From assembly GCA_020845895.1 (NCBI GenBank), contig JADLEX010000097.1, positions 1 to 47,180 on the forward strand: 47,180 nucleotides of DNA, given 5' to 3'. Positions 28,668 through 43,468 of the stretch are shown here, in pieces. The translations under genes and the position numbers were made by a program. Position 1 is the stretch's first letter; every line of letters starts with the position of its first letter. Below the pieces are notes generated by a model. The model had not been told where the DNA came from. It did not search any database and saw only the letters and a list, made by a program, of their open reading frames with translations. The DNA comes from Deltaproteobacteria bacterium. GTDB lineage: Bacteria; Lernaellota; Lernaellaia; JACKCT01.

Positions 28668-28684
28668 ATTTCCACATTTCCACA
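28668..28684 (+). promoter_or_regulatory. tandem DnaA-box-like sites
   Basis: ATTTCCACA occurs twice with an 8-nt period. Each matches 7 of 9 positions of the TTATCCACA DnaA box. They lie about 120 nt before the predicted nrdJ promoter. DnaA regulates ribonucleotide reductase genes in E. coli, but two-mismatch boxes are weak evidence. Confidence 0.3.
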
Positions 28685-28785
28685 GACCTGCCCACAGGTT
28701 TTCCCCGCATTGACCGGGTTTTCGGGCGCTGTCACGCTGGCGACGAATCCCGGTCATCGAGCCCACACATAGGAGCATTTTTCCC

Positions 28786-28814
28786 TTGCGTTCGGACGCG
28801 GCGCATACTATATC
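28786..28814 (+). promoter_or_regulatory. nrdJ: probable nrdJ promoter
   Basis: TTGCGT (28786-28791), a 17-nt spacer and TATATC (28809-28814) give a moderate sigma70-type promoter. The -10 element lies inside the NrdR box. The leader would be about 145 nt. Confidence 0.45.
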
Positions 28815-28820
28815 TAGTGT
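28805..28820 (+). promoter_or_regulatory. NrdR box
   Basis: ATACTATATCTAGTGT matches the 16-bp NrdR consensus (acaCwAtATaTwGtgt) at 14 positions and is an imperfect palindrome. It overlaps the predicted -10 element of nrdJ, fitting repression by NrdR-ATP/dATP. The usual partner box one or more helical turns away is not clear; a weak left half (ACAC) starts at 28765. Confidence 0.72.
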
Positions 28821-28966
28821 TCCGCGGTCAAGGAACGAACAAGATCTGGTCAAACGGCGCTTTTCGTATCGCTTGGCCACGGACGCTCGGAACGCGGGGA
28901 AAAACGGGTTTTGCGGTTCGTCTTGCGGTTCCCCGGGTGCGGGGATGAGCACATGGAGGGCAGGCG

Positions 28967-32572
<3,606 letters not shown>

Positions 32573-32694
32573 TTGATGATATCGACCGGGCGGGGGGAAG
32601 GGGCGCTTGTCCCGCCCCTCGTCCGGTCTCGTGAGAACCGGGTCGACGGCACGGCCCGCGCCATTCGACGCACATCGTTATCGGGGAGTCCGTC
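32573..32694 (+). other. short gap between nrdJ and the deaminase gene
   Basis: 122 nt. AGGGGCG and CGCCCCT pair around 7 nt, inside an outer GACCGG/CCGGTC pairing (about 32583-32634). There is no T-run, so it is not a clear intrinsic terminator. It may be an mRNA structure between two co-transcribed genes. Confidence 0.4.
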
Positions 32695-33174
32695 ATGTCT
32701 CGCGGGACCTGGCACGAGTATTTCATGAGCGTCGCCGAGGTCGTGGCGTCTCGGGCCACGTGCGACCGGCTCAAGGTCGGCGCGGTCATCGTCAAGGACC
32801 ACCGCATTCTCACGACGGGCTACAACGGCTCGCTGCCCGGCACACCGCACTGCGACGAGGTCGGGCATCTGGTCAAGGACGGCCACTGCGTGCGCACGAT
32901 TCACTCGGAGCAAAACGCCGTGTTGCAGGCTGCGCGCTTCGGCATCTCGCTCGACGGCGCGACATGCTACTGCACCTTCAAGCCGTGCCTGTCTTGCCTC
33001 AAGACGCTTCTGGGCGCGGGCGTCACGCGCATCATTTACGGCAAGGTCTACGGCAATGAAAAGTCGTATTTCGGCGAGGACGAGATCCTTCGCGGGTTCG
33101 ACCCTTATCCGCTCCAGTCGCTCGAAGAGGCGATCACCGTGGAGCGCGCCGCCCGCGATTCCGCCGTGGCGTGA
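32695..33174 (+). CDS. dCMP deaminase family protein
   Basis: 159 residues with the zinc-dependent cytidine/deoxycytidylate deaminase fold. H70-S-E72 (TIHSEQNAV) and C98-x2-C101 (FKPCLSC) form the zinc and catalytic site. GYNGSLPGTPHCDE and DGHCVRTIHSE are typical of the ComE/dCMP deaminase branch, which makes dUMP for thymidylate synthesis. The ATG at 32695 has GGGGAG upstream. Its position after nrdJ fits a shared role in deoxynucleotide supply. Confidence 0.92.
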   Translation: MSRGTWHEYFMSVAEVVASRATCDRLKVGAVIVKDHRILTTGYNGSLPGTPHCDEVGHLVKDGHCVRTIHSEQNAVLQAARFGISLDGATCYCTFKPCLSCLKTLLGAGVTRIIYGKVYGNEKSYFGEDEILRGFDPYPLQSLEEAITVERAARDSAVA

Positions 33175-33213
33175 CTCAGGCTCCAGAATGCGAATGGTTC
33201 CGCGCGCCGGGTC

Positions 33214-34449
33214 TTACGGACACGCCTCGAAAACGTTAGAGATGTTGCTTTCGAAGCACCAGTCGTTCACCTCGCTCAGCGTCCATTCGCTTCCGTCGTA
33301 GTCGAGATCGACCACCATCCAAACGGTGCCGGGCGTCTCGCCGTCGGGACGGAAGACGGTGTTGCCGTCCGGGTGGAACACCGTGACCTGAAGCCCGGCC
33401 GAAAGTGACATCGCGCGAGACGACGTTGACCCGATATTCGAGTAGTCGTGGACCGCGAATCGATAGGTTCCCGCCGTGCCGGAATTCACCGTCGTGACTT
33501 CCGGGCCATTACCCGTCGTGTCGTCCACATCCAGCGAAAAATGCGACCCCCACTGTCTCGCGGCGAAGTACATGAGGTAGAAACCGAGTCCGCCGCACGC
33601 GCCGGGGTCGGGGTCGGGGCACGGAGCGAGCAGATGGGAATCGAGGTCGCTGGGTGTGTCGCCCCAGTGAAGTGCGATGCGGACCTGGTCGTCTTCCATG
33701 CAGTCGTTGACGAACAAATCGGCGAAGGGCGGTGTGGGATTGTCCTCGAGGACCTCGATCTCGTACTTGGCGACCGCAAGACCCGTTTCCTCGGGGGGTG
33801 TGACGACCACGCTGTACCACCCCGCCGGGATCGTGAGGGCGTAGTCACCGGATGCCGAGGTGGTCGTGGTGGCGATCGGTGTCTCGTCGCGCGCAGTCGC
33901 CGAGTAGAAATCCAGTTGGGCATTCGCCACAGGGGTCGGCGGATAGACCTCTTTGACGCTGCCGATCAGTGTGGGATCGGCGACGGTGTCATCGTCCCCG
34001 GTATCATCATCGCCCGCATCGTCGTCGCCGGAATCGTCATCGTCGGTATCGTCATCGTCGGTGTCGTCGTCGTTCCACCACGGGTCTTCGCCGTTGACGC
34101 ACACCGATTCGACGCACAGAGCCCATTCTGAACATCCGGACGTATGCTCGAAGCACTCGACCCAGCAATCGGCGTCCGCCGTGCCGCAGACTTCGCCCGC
34201 AGTGAGCCCCTCGAAGCATGCGTCGACCTCGCCCGCCAAGGTTTCCTCGCAGGCGGACGGCGCGTCGTCGTCCGTGTCGCCGTCGTCCACATCGTCATCA
34301 CCGATATCGTCATACACATCGTTGACCGCATCGTCGTCTTTGGATGCGGAGTCTCCGGTAGCTCTTGATGTGCACCCCGGAAACGCGAGAACGGTGACGA
34401 TGCCGACGCACGCGAGCATACACAGCAACGCCATTCTCGATTGCGACAT
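33214..34449 (-). CDS. Asp-rich predicted lipoprotein with carboxypeptidase-regulatory-like domain
   Basis: 411 residues. Lipoprotein signal MSQSRMALLCMLACVG...LAFPGC (C26). Two Asp-rich low-complexity linkers (~35-62 and ~125-155) flank a Cys-containing segment with eight cysteines (ACEETLAG...CVESVCV), probably disulfide-bonded. Residues ~160-235 look like a CarboxypepD_reg beta sandwich (GSVKEVYPPTPVANAQ, SGDYALTIPAGWYSV). Residues ~245-400 contain ALHWGDTPSDLDSHLL, as in YfaP/DUF2135-like domains. It is probably exposed at the outer membrane; acidic linkers could bind calcium. The ATG at 34449 has GGAGG seven bases upstream. It is divergent from queC and convergent with the deaminase gene. 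Function unknown. Confidence 0.8.
   Translation of the reverse strand: MSQSRMALLCMLACVGIVTVLAFPGCTSRATGDSASKDDDAVNDVYDDIGDDDVDDGDTDDDAPSACEETLAGEVDACFEGLTAGEVCGTADADCWVECFEHTSGCSEWALCVESVCVNGEDPWWNDDDTDDDDTDDDDSGDDDAGDDDTGDDDTVADPTLIGSVKEVYPPTPVANAQLDFYSATARDETPIATTTTSASGDYALTIPAGWYSVVVTPPEETGLAVAKYEIEVLEDNPTPPFADLFVNDCMEDDQVRIALHWGDTPSDLDSHLLAPCPDPDPGACGGLGFYLMYFAARQWGSHFSLDVDDTTGNGPEVTTVNSGTAGTYRFAVHDYSNIGSTSSRAMSLSAGLQVTVFHPDGNTVFRPDGETPGTVWMVVDLDYDGSEWTLSEVNDWCFESNISNVFEACP
33986..34075 (-). repeat. six 15-nt tandem units encoding the Asp-rich linker
   Basis: Read on the plus strand, six consecutive 15-nt units occur, such as GAATCGTCATCGTCG, GTATCGTCATCGTCG and GTGTCGTCGTCGTTC. Each encodes a pentapeptide dominated by Asp with T, SG, AG or TG. 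The period is a multiple of three, so copy-number change would lengthen the linker without a frameshift. Confidence 0.85.
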
Positions 34450-34679
34450 GATTTCGCCTCCGTGCGATACGGATCGCGCCGAAAACTCCAATCCGCGCCC
34501 GGCACGTCGTATATGAATCATCTCACAAAGAATCTCCGATGGGAAGAAAATTCTTTTGCGAATCTCTTGCCCGACTTTTTTCGGCTCGCGGCGCGTTTAC
34601 GCTGAAGAGGGAACATGCGAGAAGACGGGAGTCGGACCCGGGACCGGCGGACCGGACGAATTCATGGAGGATCGATCGG

Positions 34680-35384
34680 ATGGCCGATCGGGATGCGGAG
34701 AACAAGCGGGCGGTCGTCCTGCTGAGCGGCGGGCTCGATTCCACGACGGTGCTCGCCGTCGCGCGTCGCGAGGGCTACGCGCTTCATGCACTCACGTTTC
34801 GCTACGGCCAGCGGCACGCCGTGGAGATCGACGCCGCCCGGCGCGTGGCCGTATCCTTCGGCGTCCTGCGGCACGTGATCGCCGACATCGACCTGCGGAC
34901 CTTCGGCGGTTCGGCGCTGACGGGCGATCTGCCGGTACCCAAGGGGCGTACGGCTGATGAGATGGCGGACGGAATCCCCGTCACCTACGTCCCCGCGCGC
35001 AACACGATCTTTCTTTCGTTCGCGCTCGCATTCGCCGAGGTGACCCGGGCGGCCGACATCTTTATCGGCGTCAACGCGCTCGATTACAGCGGCTATCCCG
35101 ATTGTCGTCCCGAATACATCGAGGCATTCGAGCGCATGGCGAACCTGGCGACGAAGGCGGGCGTCGAAGGGCGAACGCGCGTGAAAATCCACACACCGCT
35201 GATCGACCTGACGAAGGCGCGGATCATCGAACTCGGCTTGTCGCTTGGCGTCGACTACGCGCTCACGACGAGCTGCTACGATCCCGACCCCGAAGGCCGC
35301 GCCTGCGGCGAATGCGACGCCTGTCGGTTGCGCCTCAAGGGATTTGGCGAGGCGGGCCGCACCGATCCGGCAACGTATCGCTGA
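34680..35384 (+). CDS. queC: 7-cyano-7-deazaguanine synthase
   Basis: 234 residues. It makes preQ0 from 7-carboxy-7-deazaguanine using ATP and ammonia, in the queuosine pathway. The PP-loop SGGLDSTT (16-23) binds ATP. C199, C209, C212 and C215 (SCYD...ACGECDACR) form the zinc site. FRYGQRH and [10 protein letters not shown] are family motifs. The ATG at 34680 is chosen over an upstream ATG at 34539 because GGAGGA lies eight bases before it and the extra 47 residues are unlike the family. No other queuosine genes are nearby, and no preQ1 riboswitch was recognised in the leader. Confidence 0.94.
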   Translation: MADRDAENKRAVVLLSGGLDSTTVLAVARREGYALHALTFRYGQRHAVEIDAARRVAVSFGVLRHVIADIDLRTFGGSALTGDLPVPKGRTADEMADGIPVTYVPARNTIFLSFALAFAEVTRAADIFIGVNALDYSGYPDCRPEYIEAFERMANLATKAGVEGRTRVKIHTPLIDLTKARIIELGLSLGVDYALTTSCYDPDPEGRACGECDACRLRLKGFGEAGRTDPATYR

Positions 35385-35424
35385 CGCACTTGCGCGCTAC
35401 GCGGCACTTCCCGATACTCGCGCC

Positions 35425-36576
35425 ATGTCTTGCATCACCTTCATTCTGGTCATTCTCGCGCTCGGTTGGACGCTGCTGCGTTTTGCGGCCGGGCGATACG
35501 CACCCAAACCGCGTCCCGACGAGACGCACTACACCGTCACGTCCGACGGCTGGCGCATCGCGATCCATCGCTGGCGTGCGCGCGGTGCAAGCCCTCACGG
35601 CGAACCGGTGCTGCTGCACCACGGCTACTCGGCCAACCACAAGGGATTCGACCTCGGCGTCGGATCGCCGGAAGCGCCCGTGCCGTCAATCGCGCACGCC
35701 CTCGCCGATCGCGGGTACGATGTGTGGGCGTGCGACCTGCGGGGCCGCGCCGACAGCGACCGCCCCGTGCCCTTCGGCGAGCGCAAGTGGAACTGGTCGG
35801 TTGACGACTACATCCATCGCGACGACCCGGCGATCGTGGACTACATCCTCTTCCGCTCCGCGTATTCGCAGCTCCACTGGATCGGCCACAGCATGGGCGG
35901 TCTTCTGCTCTTCTGCCATTGCGGCGTGCACGGCTCGTCGCGGGTCGCGTCGGGGATCACCGTGGGCTCGGGAATCGATTACTCCGACTCCGGCTCGTAC
36001 TACATCCCGCTGCTGCGTTTTCATCCCCTGATCCGTTGGATGAAACGCAATCACCTCGGCCTGATCTCGAAGATTTCCTCGCCGATGGACGGCCGAGGGC
36101 ATACGATCACCGAGGAGTTCAATTATTGGCCGTCGAACACGGCCCCCGCAGCCGGGCGAGCCATCCACGCGGGCGTCATCAACGACGTATCTGGAAACGT
36201 CACGAAACAAATGACGACGCTGTTTTCACCCGGCGGATTCCGATCTGCGGACGACTCCGTGCGTTATGCCGACAAGATGTCGTCCATCGAAACGCCGATC
36301 CTGCTTCTCGGCGGAGACCGCGACCGCCAGGCGCCGCCGATACTGATCGACCGGACGCTGTCGCAGCTCGGCCACGCGCGTCATGCCAAGGCGCAATTCG
36401 GACCGGAGCACGGCCACCGCGATCACTACGGCCACTTCGACCTGCTGGTGGGCCTGCGCGCCGAGACCGAGGTCTTCCCGACGATCTTCGATTGGATCGA
36501 GAAGCATCCCGCGAAGAAGAAGGACGCCGCCGCTCAGCCCGGCGCGTCGCCGAAGGCAAAATCGAAACGGTCGTAA
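35425..36576 (+). CDS. alpha/beta hydrolase with N-terminal membrane segment
   Basis: 383 residues. An N-terminal hydrophobic segment (~3-22) could anchor it. The hydrolase domain has LLHHGYSANHKGFD (oxyanion region), the nucleophile S146 in GHSMGGL, an acid in LLLGGDRDRQAP and a histidine near DHYGHFDLLVG, so the triad appears complete. The C-terminus is Lys/Ala-rich. The layout resembles lipases/esterases of the lysosomal-acid-lipase-like group (SDGWRIAIHRW). The ATG at 35425 follows queC by 40 nt. Substrate unknown. Confidence 0.82.
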   Translation: MSCITFILVILALGWTLLRFAAGRYAPKPRPDETHYTVTSDGWRIAIHRWRARGASPHGEPVLLHHGYSANHKGFDLGVGSPEAPVPSIAHALADRGYDVWACDLRGRADSDRPVPFGERKWNWSVDDYIHRDDPAIVDYILFRSAYSQLHWIGHSMGGLLLFCHCGVHGSSRVASGITVGSGIDYSDSGSYYIPLLRFHPLIRWMKRNHLGLISKISSPMDGRGHTITEEFNYWPSNTAPAAGRAIHAGVINDVSGNVTKQMTTLFSPGGFRSADDSVRYADKMSSIETPILLLGGDRDRQAPPILIDRTLSQLGHARHAKAQFGPEHGHRDHYGHFDLLVGLRAETEVFPTIFDWIEKHPAKKKDAAAQPGASPKAKSKRS

Positions 36577-36602
36577 CGTCGTTCGCGCGGTCGGTCAGGG
36601 CG

Positions 36603-36641
36603 GAAAGAAAAACGGGTCAGGCGAAAACCGCCCAACCCGTT
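36603..36641. terminator. bidirectional terminator between the hydrolase gene and tRNA-Lys
   Basis: AACGGGT (36611-36617) pairs with ACCCGTT (36635-36641), and GGCG/CGCC pairs inside. Read on the minus strand it is followed by TTTTTCTTT, a strong terminator just after the tRNA. Read on the plus strand it is followed by a weaker GATTTCTTT. Confidence 0.8.
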
Positions 36642-36652
36642 GATTTCTTTGA

Positions 36653-36725
36653 TAGGCCTGGAGGGATTCGAACCCCCGACCAAGGGATTAAGAGTCCCCT
36701 GCTCTACCAGCTGAGCTACAGACCC
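36653..36725 (-). tRNA. tRNA-Lys (anticodon CTT)
   Basis: 73 nt. On the minus strand the D arm GTAGCTCAGCTGGTAGAGC, the anticodon loop GACTCTTAATC with CTT, and the T arm GGGGGTTCGAATCCCTC are all present. The acceptor stem GGGTCTG/CAGGCCT has two G-T pairs. The base after the discriminator A is T, so CCA is not encoded and must be added enzymatically. Confidence 0.96.
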
Positions 36726-36787
36726 TCGAACGGCGCGCACTTTACGAATGCGCGTGCTTGCTGTCAAGAAATTCCCGGCGTAAACGG

Positions 36788-37897
36788 ATGCTTCGGCACA
36801 GGAGCGTGTTGACGGTGGCACATCCCATTCTGGGCGGCCTTTGGCCGCTGATGATCGTGTTCGCGGCGCTCGGCGCTTTGGGCGCGGGCGGGGCAGGGGC
36901 GCCGATCGGCGTGGACGACCTGCTCGGCGTTTTCACCACGTCCGGCGATTCGCCCGCGGGATTCGTCGCGGGATACATCGAGTTTTCGCCCGACCATTCC
37001 TGGGTATGCGTCACGCATACCGATGTTGATCGCGACCGCGTCGCGGATCAGGTGAAGGTGCGTCGCGGCACCTTCCGCATCGGCGCGCAGCCGTCGGGGA
37101 CAGTCGTCCGCATGACGACGGATGACGGCGCCGCACTCGCTTCGCCGGAATCGCCCGCGTTCCGCGACCGGCGCGTGATGGGTTTTCGCTGGGAGGGCAG
37201 GGCGTATGCGCGCAAGGCGTTCGATCAGCCCTACTTCAACTACGCCGAAGACGAGAAACCCAAAGCGCAGGCGATCGCGGTGCGCAGCGACCCCCCGGGC
37301 GGCACCGTGTTCTTCAACGGCGCGGCGCAGTCCGACCGCACCCCGATGACCATCGAGACGCCGATCGCGGGCGTCGATCACGAGGTGCGCGTCGAGATGC
37401 CGGGGTTCATGCCCGGCGTGCGTACGGTGAACGCGAAGCCCGGCGAGCGCGTGGAGGTCGAGATCGATCTGCGCGAGGGGCTCGCCGAGCTGTGGGTCCG
37501 CTCCAGACCGCGCATGCGCGTGGAGATCGACGGCGGCCTGCGCGGCGACACGCCGCTCAAGCTGAACGACCTGACCCTCGGCGAGCACCGCGTGCGCCTG
37601 AGCCTTGCGGCGTCGGGCCTCGAGCACGAGGAGACGGTCGTGCTGAAACGCGGCGAGATCACGAAGATCTCGCGCAACTTCATGGGGCGGCTTTCGATCG
37701 ACGTCGGAATCGCGGCGGACGTGATGGACGCGGACGGCAAACGCGTCGGCGTCGCGCCGCTCGTCGAAAAATCGCTGCCCGTGGGACGGCATCTGCTCAC
37801 GCTGCGCGCGCCGGACGGTCGCGAGACACGCGTGAGCGTGGACATCCGCCTGAACGAGCTGACGACGTTCACGCAGCCCTTCGACGCGCTGCCGTGA
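36788..37897 (+). CDS. PEGA-domain repeat protein, probably exported
   Basis: 369 residues from the ATG at 36788. An N-terminal hydrophobic segment follows a basic stretch and looks like a signal peptide or anchor. Residues ~30-165 are a unique region. Three PEGA-like beta repeats then follow (~168-235, ~236-300, ~305-368): SDPPGGTVFFNG, SRPRMRVEIDG and DVMDADGKRVG open the units, with VGVAPLVEKSLPVGRHLLTL in the last. PEGA repeats are usually surface or periplasmic and mediate interactions. The start is uncertain: a GTG at 36815 has a better-placed GGAG. The stop is 2 nt before the first palindromic repeat. Confidence 0.75.
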   Translation: MLRHRSVLTVAHPILGGLWPLMIVFAALGALGAGGAGAPIGVDDLLGVFTTSGDSPAGFVAGYIEFSPDHSWVCVTHTDVDRDRVADQVKVRRGTFRIGAQPSGTVVRMTTDDGAALASPESPAFRDRRVMGFRWEGRAYARKAFDQPYFNYAEDEKPKAQAIAVRSDPPGGTVFFNGAAQSDRTPMTIETPIAGVDHEVRVEMPGFMPGVRTVNAKPGERVEVEIDLREGLAELWVRSRPRMRVEIDGGLRGDTPLKLNDLTLGEHRVRLSLAASGLEHEETVVLKRGEITKISRNFMGRLSIDVGIAADVMDADGKRVGVAPLVEKSLPVGRHLLTLRAPDGRETRVSVDIRLNELTTFTQPFDALP

Positions 37898-37899
37898 GG

Positions 37900-37967
37900 C
37901 CCTCACCCCGGCTCGCTTCGCTCGCCACCCCTCTCCCGTCTGACGGGAGAGGGGCCGGGGGTGAGGG
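37900..37967. repeat. palindromic repeat R1 (intergenic form, 68 nt)
   Basis: An imperfect palindrome opening CCCTCACCCCGGCTCGCTTC, with the core CCCCTCTCCCGTC/GACGGGAGAGGGG, and ending GTGAGGG. It is nearly identical to R6 in the same orientation, and these two bracket the restriction-methylation gene. The left arm with GCTCGCTTCGCTCGC is absent from the four intragenic copies. Confidence 0.92.
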
Positions 37968-38044
37968 CGACTATTCTCCCCCCTTTTCATCGGTTCGCAT
38001 TTCGACCAATCTCATTCGACACGAAAACGCAGGACGGGTCCGAC

Positions 38045-42145
<4,101 letters not shown>

Positions 42146-42155
42146 CGGGGTGAGG

Positions 42156-42224
42156 CCCTCACCCCGGCTCGCTTCGCTCGCCTCCCCTCTCCCGTCATGA
42201 CGGGAGAGGGGCCGGAGGTGAGGG
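42156..42224. repeat. palindromic repeat R6 (intergenic form, 69 nt)
   Basis: The same form and orientation as R1, with about four differences. It fills the gap between the convergent stops of the MmeI-like gene and the MepA-like gene. The strong hairpin could also act as a transcription barrier there, although there is no T-run. Confidence 0.92.
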
Positions 42225-42228
42225 TCTA

Positions 42229-42924
42229 TTACTCCGCGCAGCCGTCGTCGCCTTCGGAGCACTTGAAACGCACGTGCAGGTGATCGCGGTGGCCGGGGAC
42301 GTGGCGGATGATCGCCTTCGCGCGCGGGCCGCGCGGATATTGGAACCACGCTTCTAGGCGCTGCGGCGGGTAGATCTCGCGCACGTGTTCGTAGAGAAGA
42401 CGTTGCACCGAATTGTCGATGAAGATGTACTGGACGCGCTCGGTGAGCAGCATTGTCTCGATGAGATACCAGGTGCGTTCCACGTCGAAGTTCGCGGTCG
42501 TGGCGGGGATGAACATGCGGCCGGGCGGCTTGCCGAGGTAGTAGAATCCCAGGTCGATGTCGCGGCCCGATTGGTGGCTGCGGTGCGGCGCGATCGGCCC
42601 GCCTTCGCGATGCGAGATGTCGCCGAGTACGAGGTCATGCGCGTCGGGGAATGCGCGGCGCGTCTCCTCGATCGCGACGGCGAGCAGCGCCGCCGTCTCG
42701 TCCGTCGCCCAGCACTGATCGGGATTCACCACGACCGCGCCGGGGAACGAACGCAACTGCACGCCATTTTCGAGCCGCCCCGCATTCGGCCGTCCGACCG
42801 ATCGCGACATCCCAACGGGACTTGTGATGTTAGGCACGGTTCTTTCGGGGATTTTCGCGGCGCAGGACGAAAGCGCGGGCGCGACGGCAAGAGCGAGAAA
42901 AAGCGCCGCGAGGATTCTACGCAT
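42229..42924 (-). CDS. MepA-like penicillin-insensitive murein endopeptidase (M74), predicted lipoprotein
   Basis: 231 residues. Signal MRRILAALFLALAVAPALSSC with lipidated C21. The LAS-type zinc peptidase core has H117 and D124 (SHQSGRDIDLGFY) and the C-terminal H212/H215/H217 cluster (PGHRDHLHVRF), spaced as in E. coli MepA. It cuts peptide cross-links in peptidoglycan in the periplasm. E. coli MepA is periplasmic and soluble, so lipidation is a difference. The ATG at 42924 gives a clean signal peptide; the Shine-Dalgarno is weak. It is convergent with the MmeI-like gene. Confidence 0.9.
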   Translation of the reverse strand: MRRILAALFLALAVAPALSSCAAKIPERTVPNITSPVGMSRSVGRPNAGRLENGVQLRSFPGAVVVNPDQCWATDETAALLAVAIEETRRAFPDAHDLVLGDISHREGGPIAPHRSHQSGRDIDLGFYYLGKPPGRMFIPATTANFDVERTWYLIETMLLTERVQYIFIDNSVQRLLYEHVREIYPPQRLEAWFQYPRGPRAKAIIRHVPGHRDHLHVRFKCSEGDDGCAE

Positions 42925-43122
42925 GGGTGACTTTATCCGCCGCGCGGATATTTTTGTCGATATGCCGCCGCCCGGGAATCCCGCGAACAGGCGAAAGTCA
43001 CGCGGTCGGAACATCGCGGTCAATCGAAATCCCGGCGAACGCCGGCATCGCGGCGCCGCCCGGATCTTGATCGGTCCCGGCGGCGGGGGTAAGGTACTTG
43101 GACAGAACGTCGGAGGCCGCGC

Positions 43123-43413
43123 GTGGACAAATCGAATCTGTCGGACTTTTTCGATCAGGCCAGGGACAAGGCTCGGCAGGTCTCGCGGGCGCTCGTGCTC
43201 TTCGAGCCCGAGCCGCCGTTTCGCGGGCGCGGTCTGCTGACGGTGCTCGTGACCACGGCGAGCCTCATCACGGTCACGATTCTCGGCGGCGTCACGCTGT
43301 CCTCCCTCGTCGTACTGCTGCTCGCGCTCGCGCTCATCATGCTGATTCTGACGCGCGTGCTGGGGATCGATTTCGACGTCGCGCCGGAGGAGATCTTCGG
43401 CTTCCGACCGTAG
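43123..43413 (+). CDS. small membrane protein of unknown function
   Basis: 96 residues, GTG start at 43123 with GGAGG six bases upstream. A short amphipathic N-terminus (DKSNLSDFFDQARDKARQV) precedes two hydrophobic segments (~38-60 and ~62-82) that would form a hairpin, and an acidic tail (DVAPEEIFGF). No family recognised. It lies 55 nt before the PilZ-like/lipase gene and may be co-transcribed with it. Confidence 0.75.
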   Translation: MDKSNLSDFFDQARDKARQVSRALVLFEPEPPFRGRGLLTVLVTTASLITVTILGGVTLSSLVVLLLALALIMLILTRVLGIDFDVAPEEIFGFRP

Positions 43414-43468
43414 TCATGTGATGTTTTTCGTGGATGACGCACTGCGTTTTGTGACGGGTCGTTGACGC

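Larger units (their letters stand above)
28532..28966 (+). other. 435-nt intergenic region between the exopolysaccharide operon and nrdJ
   Basis: No ORF with coding character was seen. The region is AT-richer than its flanks. It holds a tandem pair of DnaA-box-like octamers (28668-28684) and a short weak hairpin with a T-run (28686-28702) that could end the upstream operon. It also holds a promoter overlapped by an NrdR box (28786-28820). The nrdJ ribosome-binding site GGAGGG is at its end. Confidence 0.7.

Noticed and set aside
28532-28966. Replication origin
   Set aside because: Only two weak DnaA-like boxes are present, and no dnaA, dnaN, gyrB or parAB genes are nearby.
28532-28966. Cobalamin riboswitch before the B12-dependent nrdJ
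   Set aside because: The conserved B12-box sequence is not present; an NrdR box explains the regulation better.
34450-34679. preQ1 riboswitch before queC
   Set aside because: No pseudoknot-type preQ1 consensus could be recognised in the leader; only a short near-palindrome AAGAAAATTCTT is seen.
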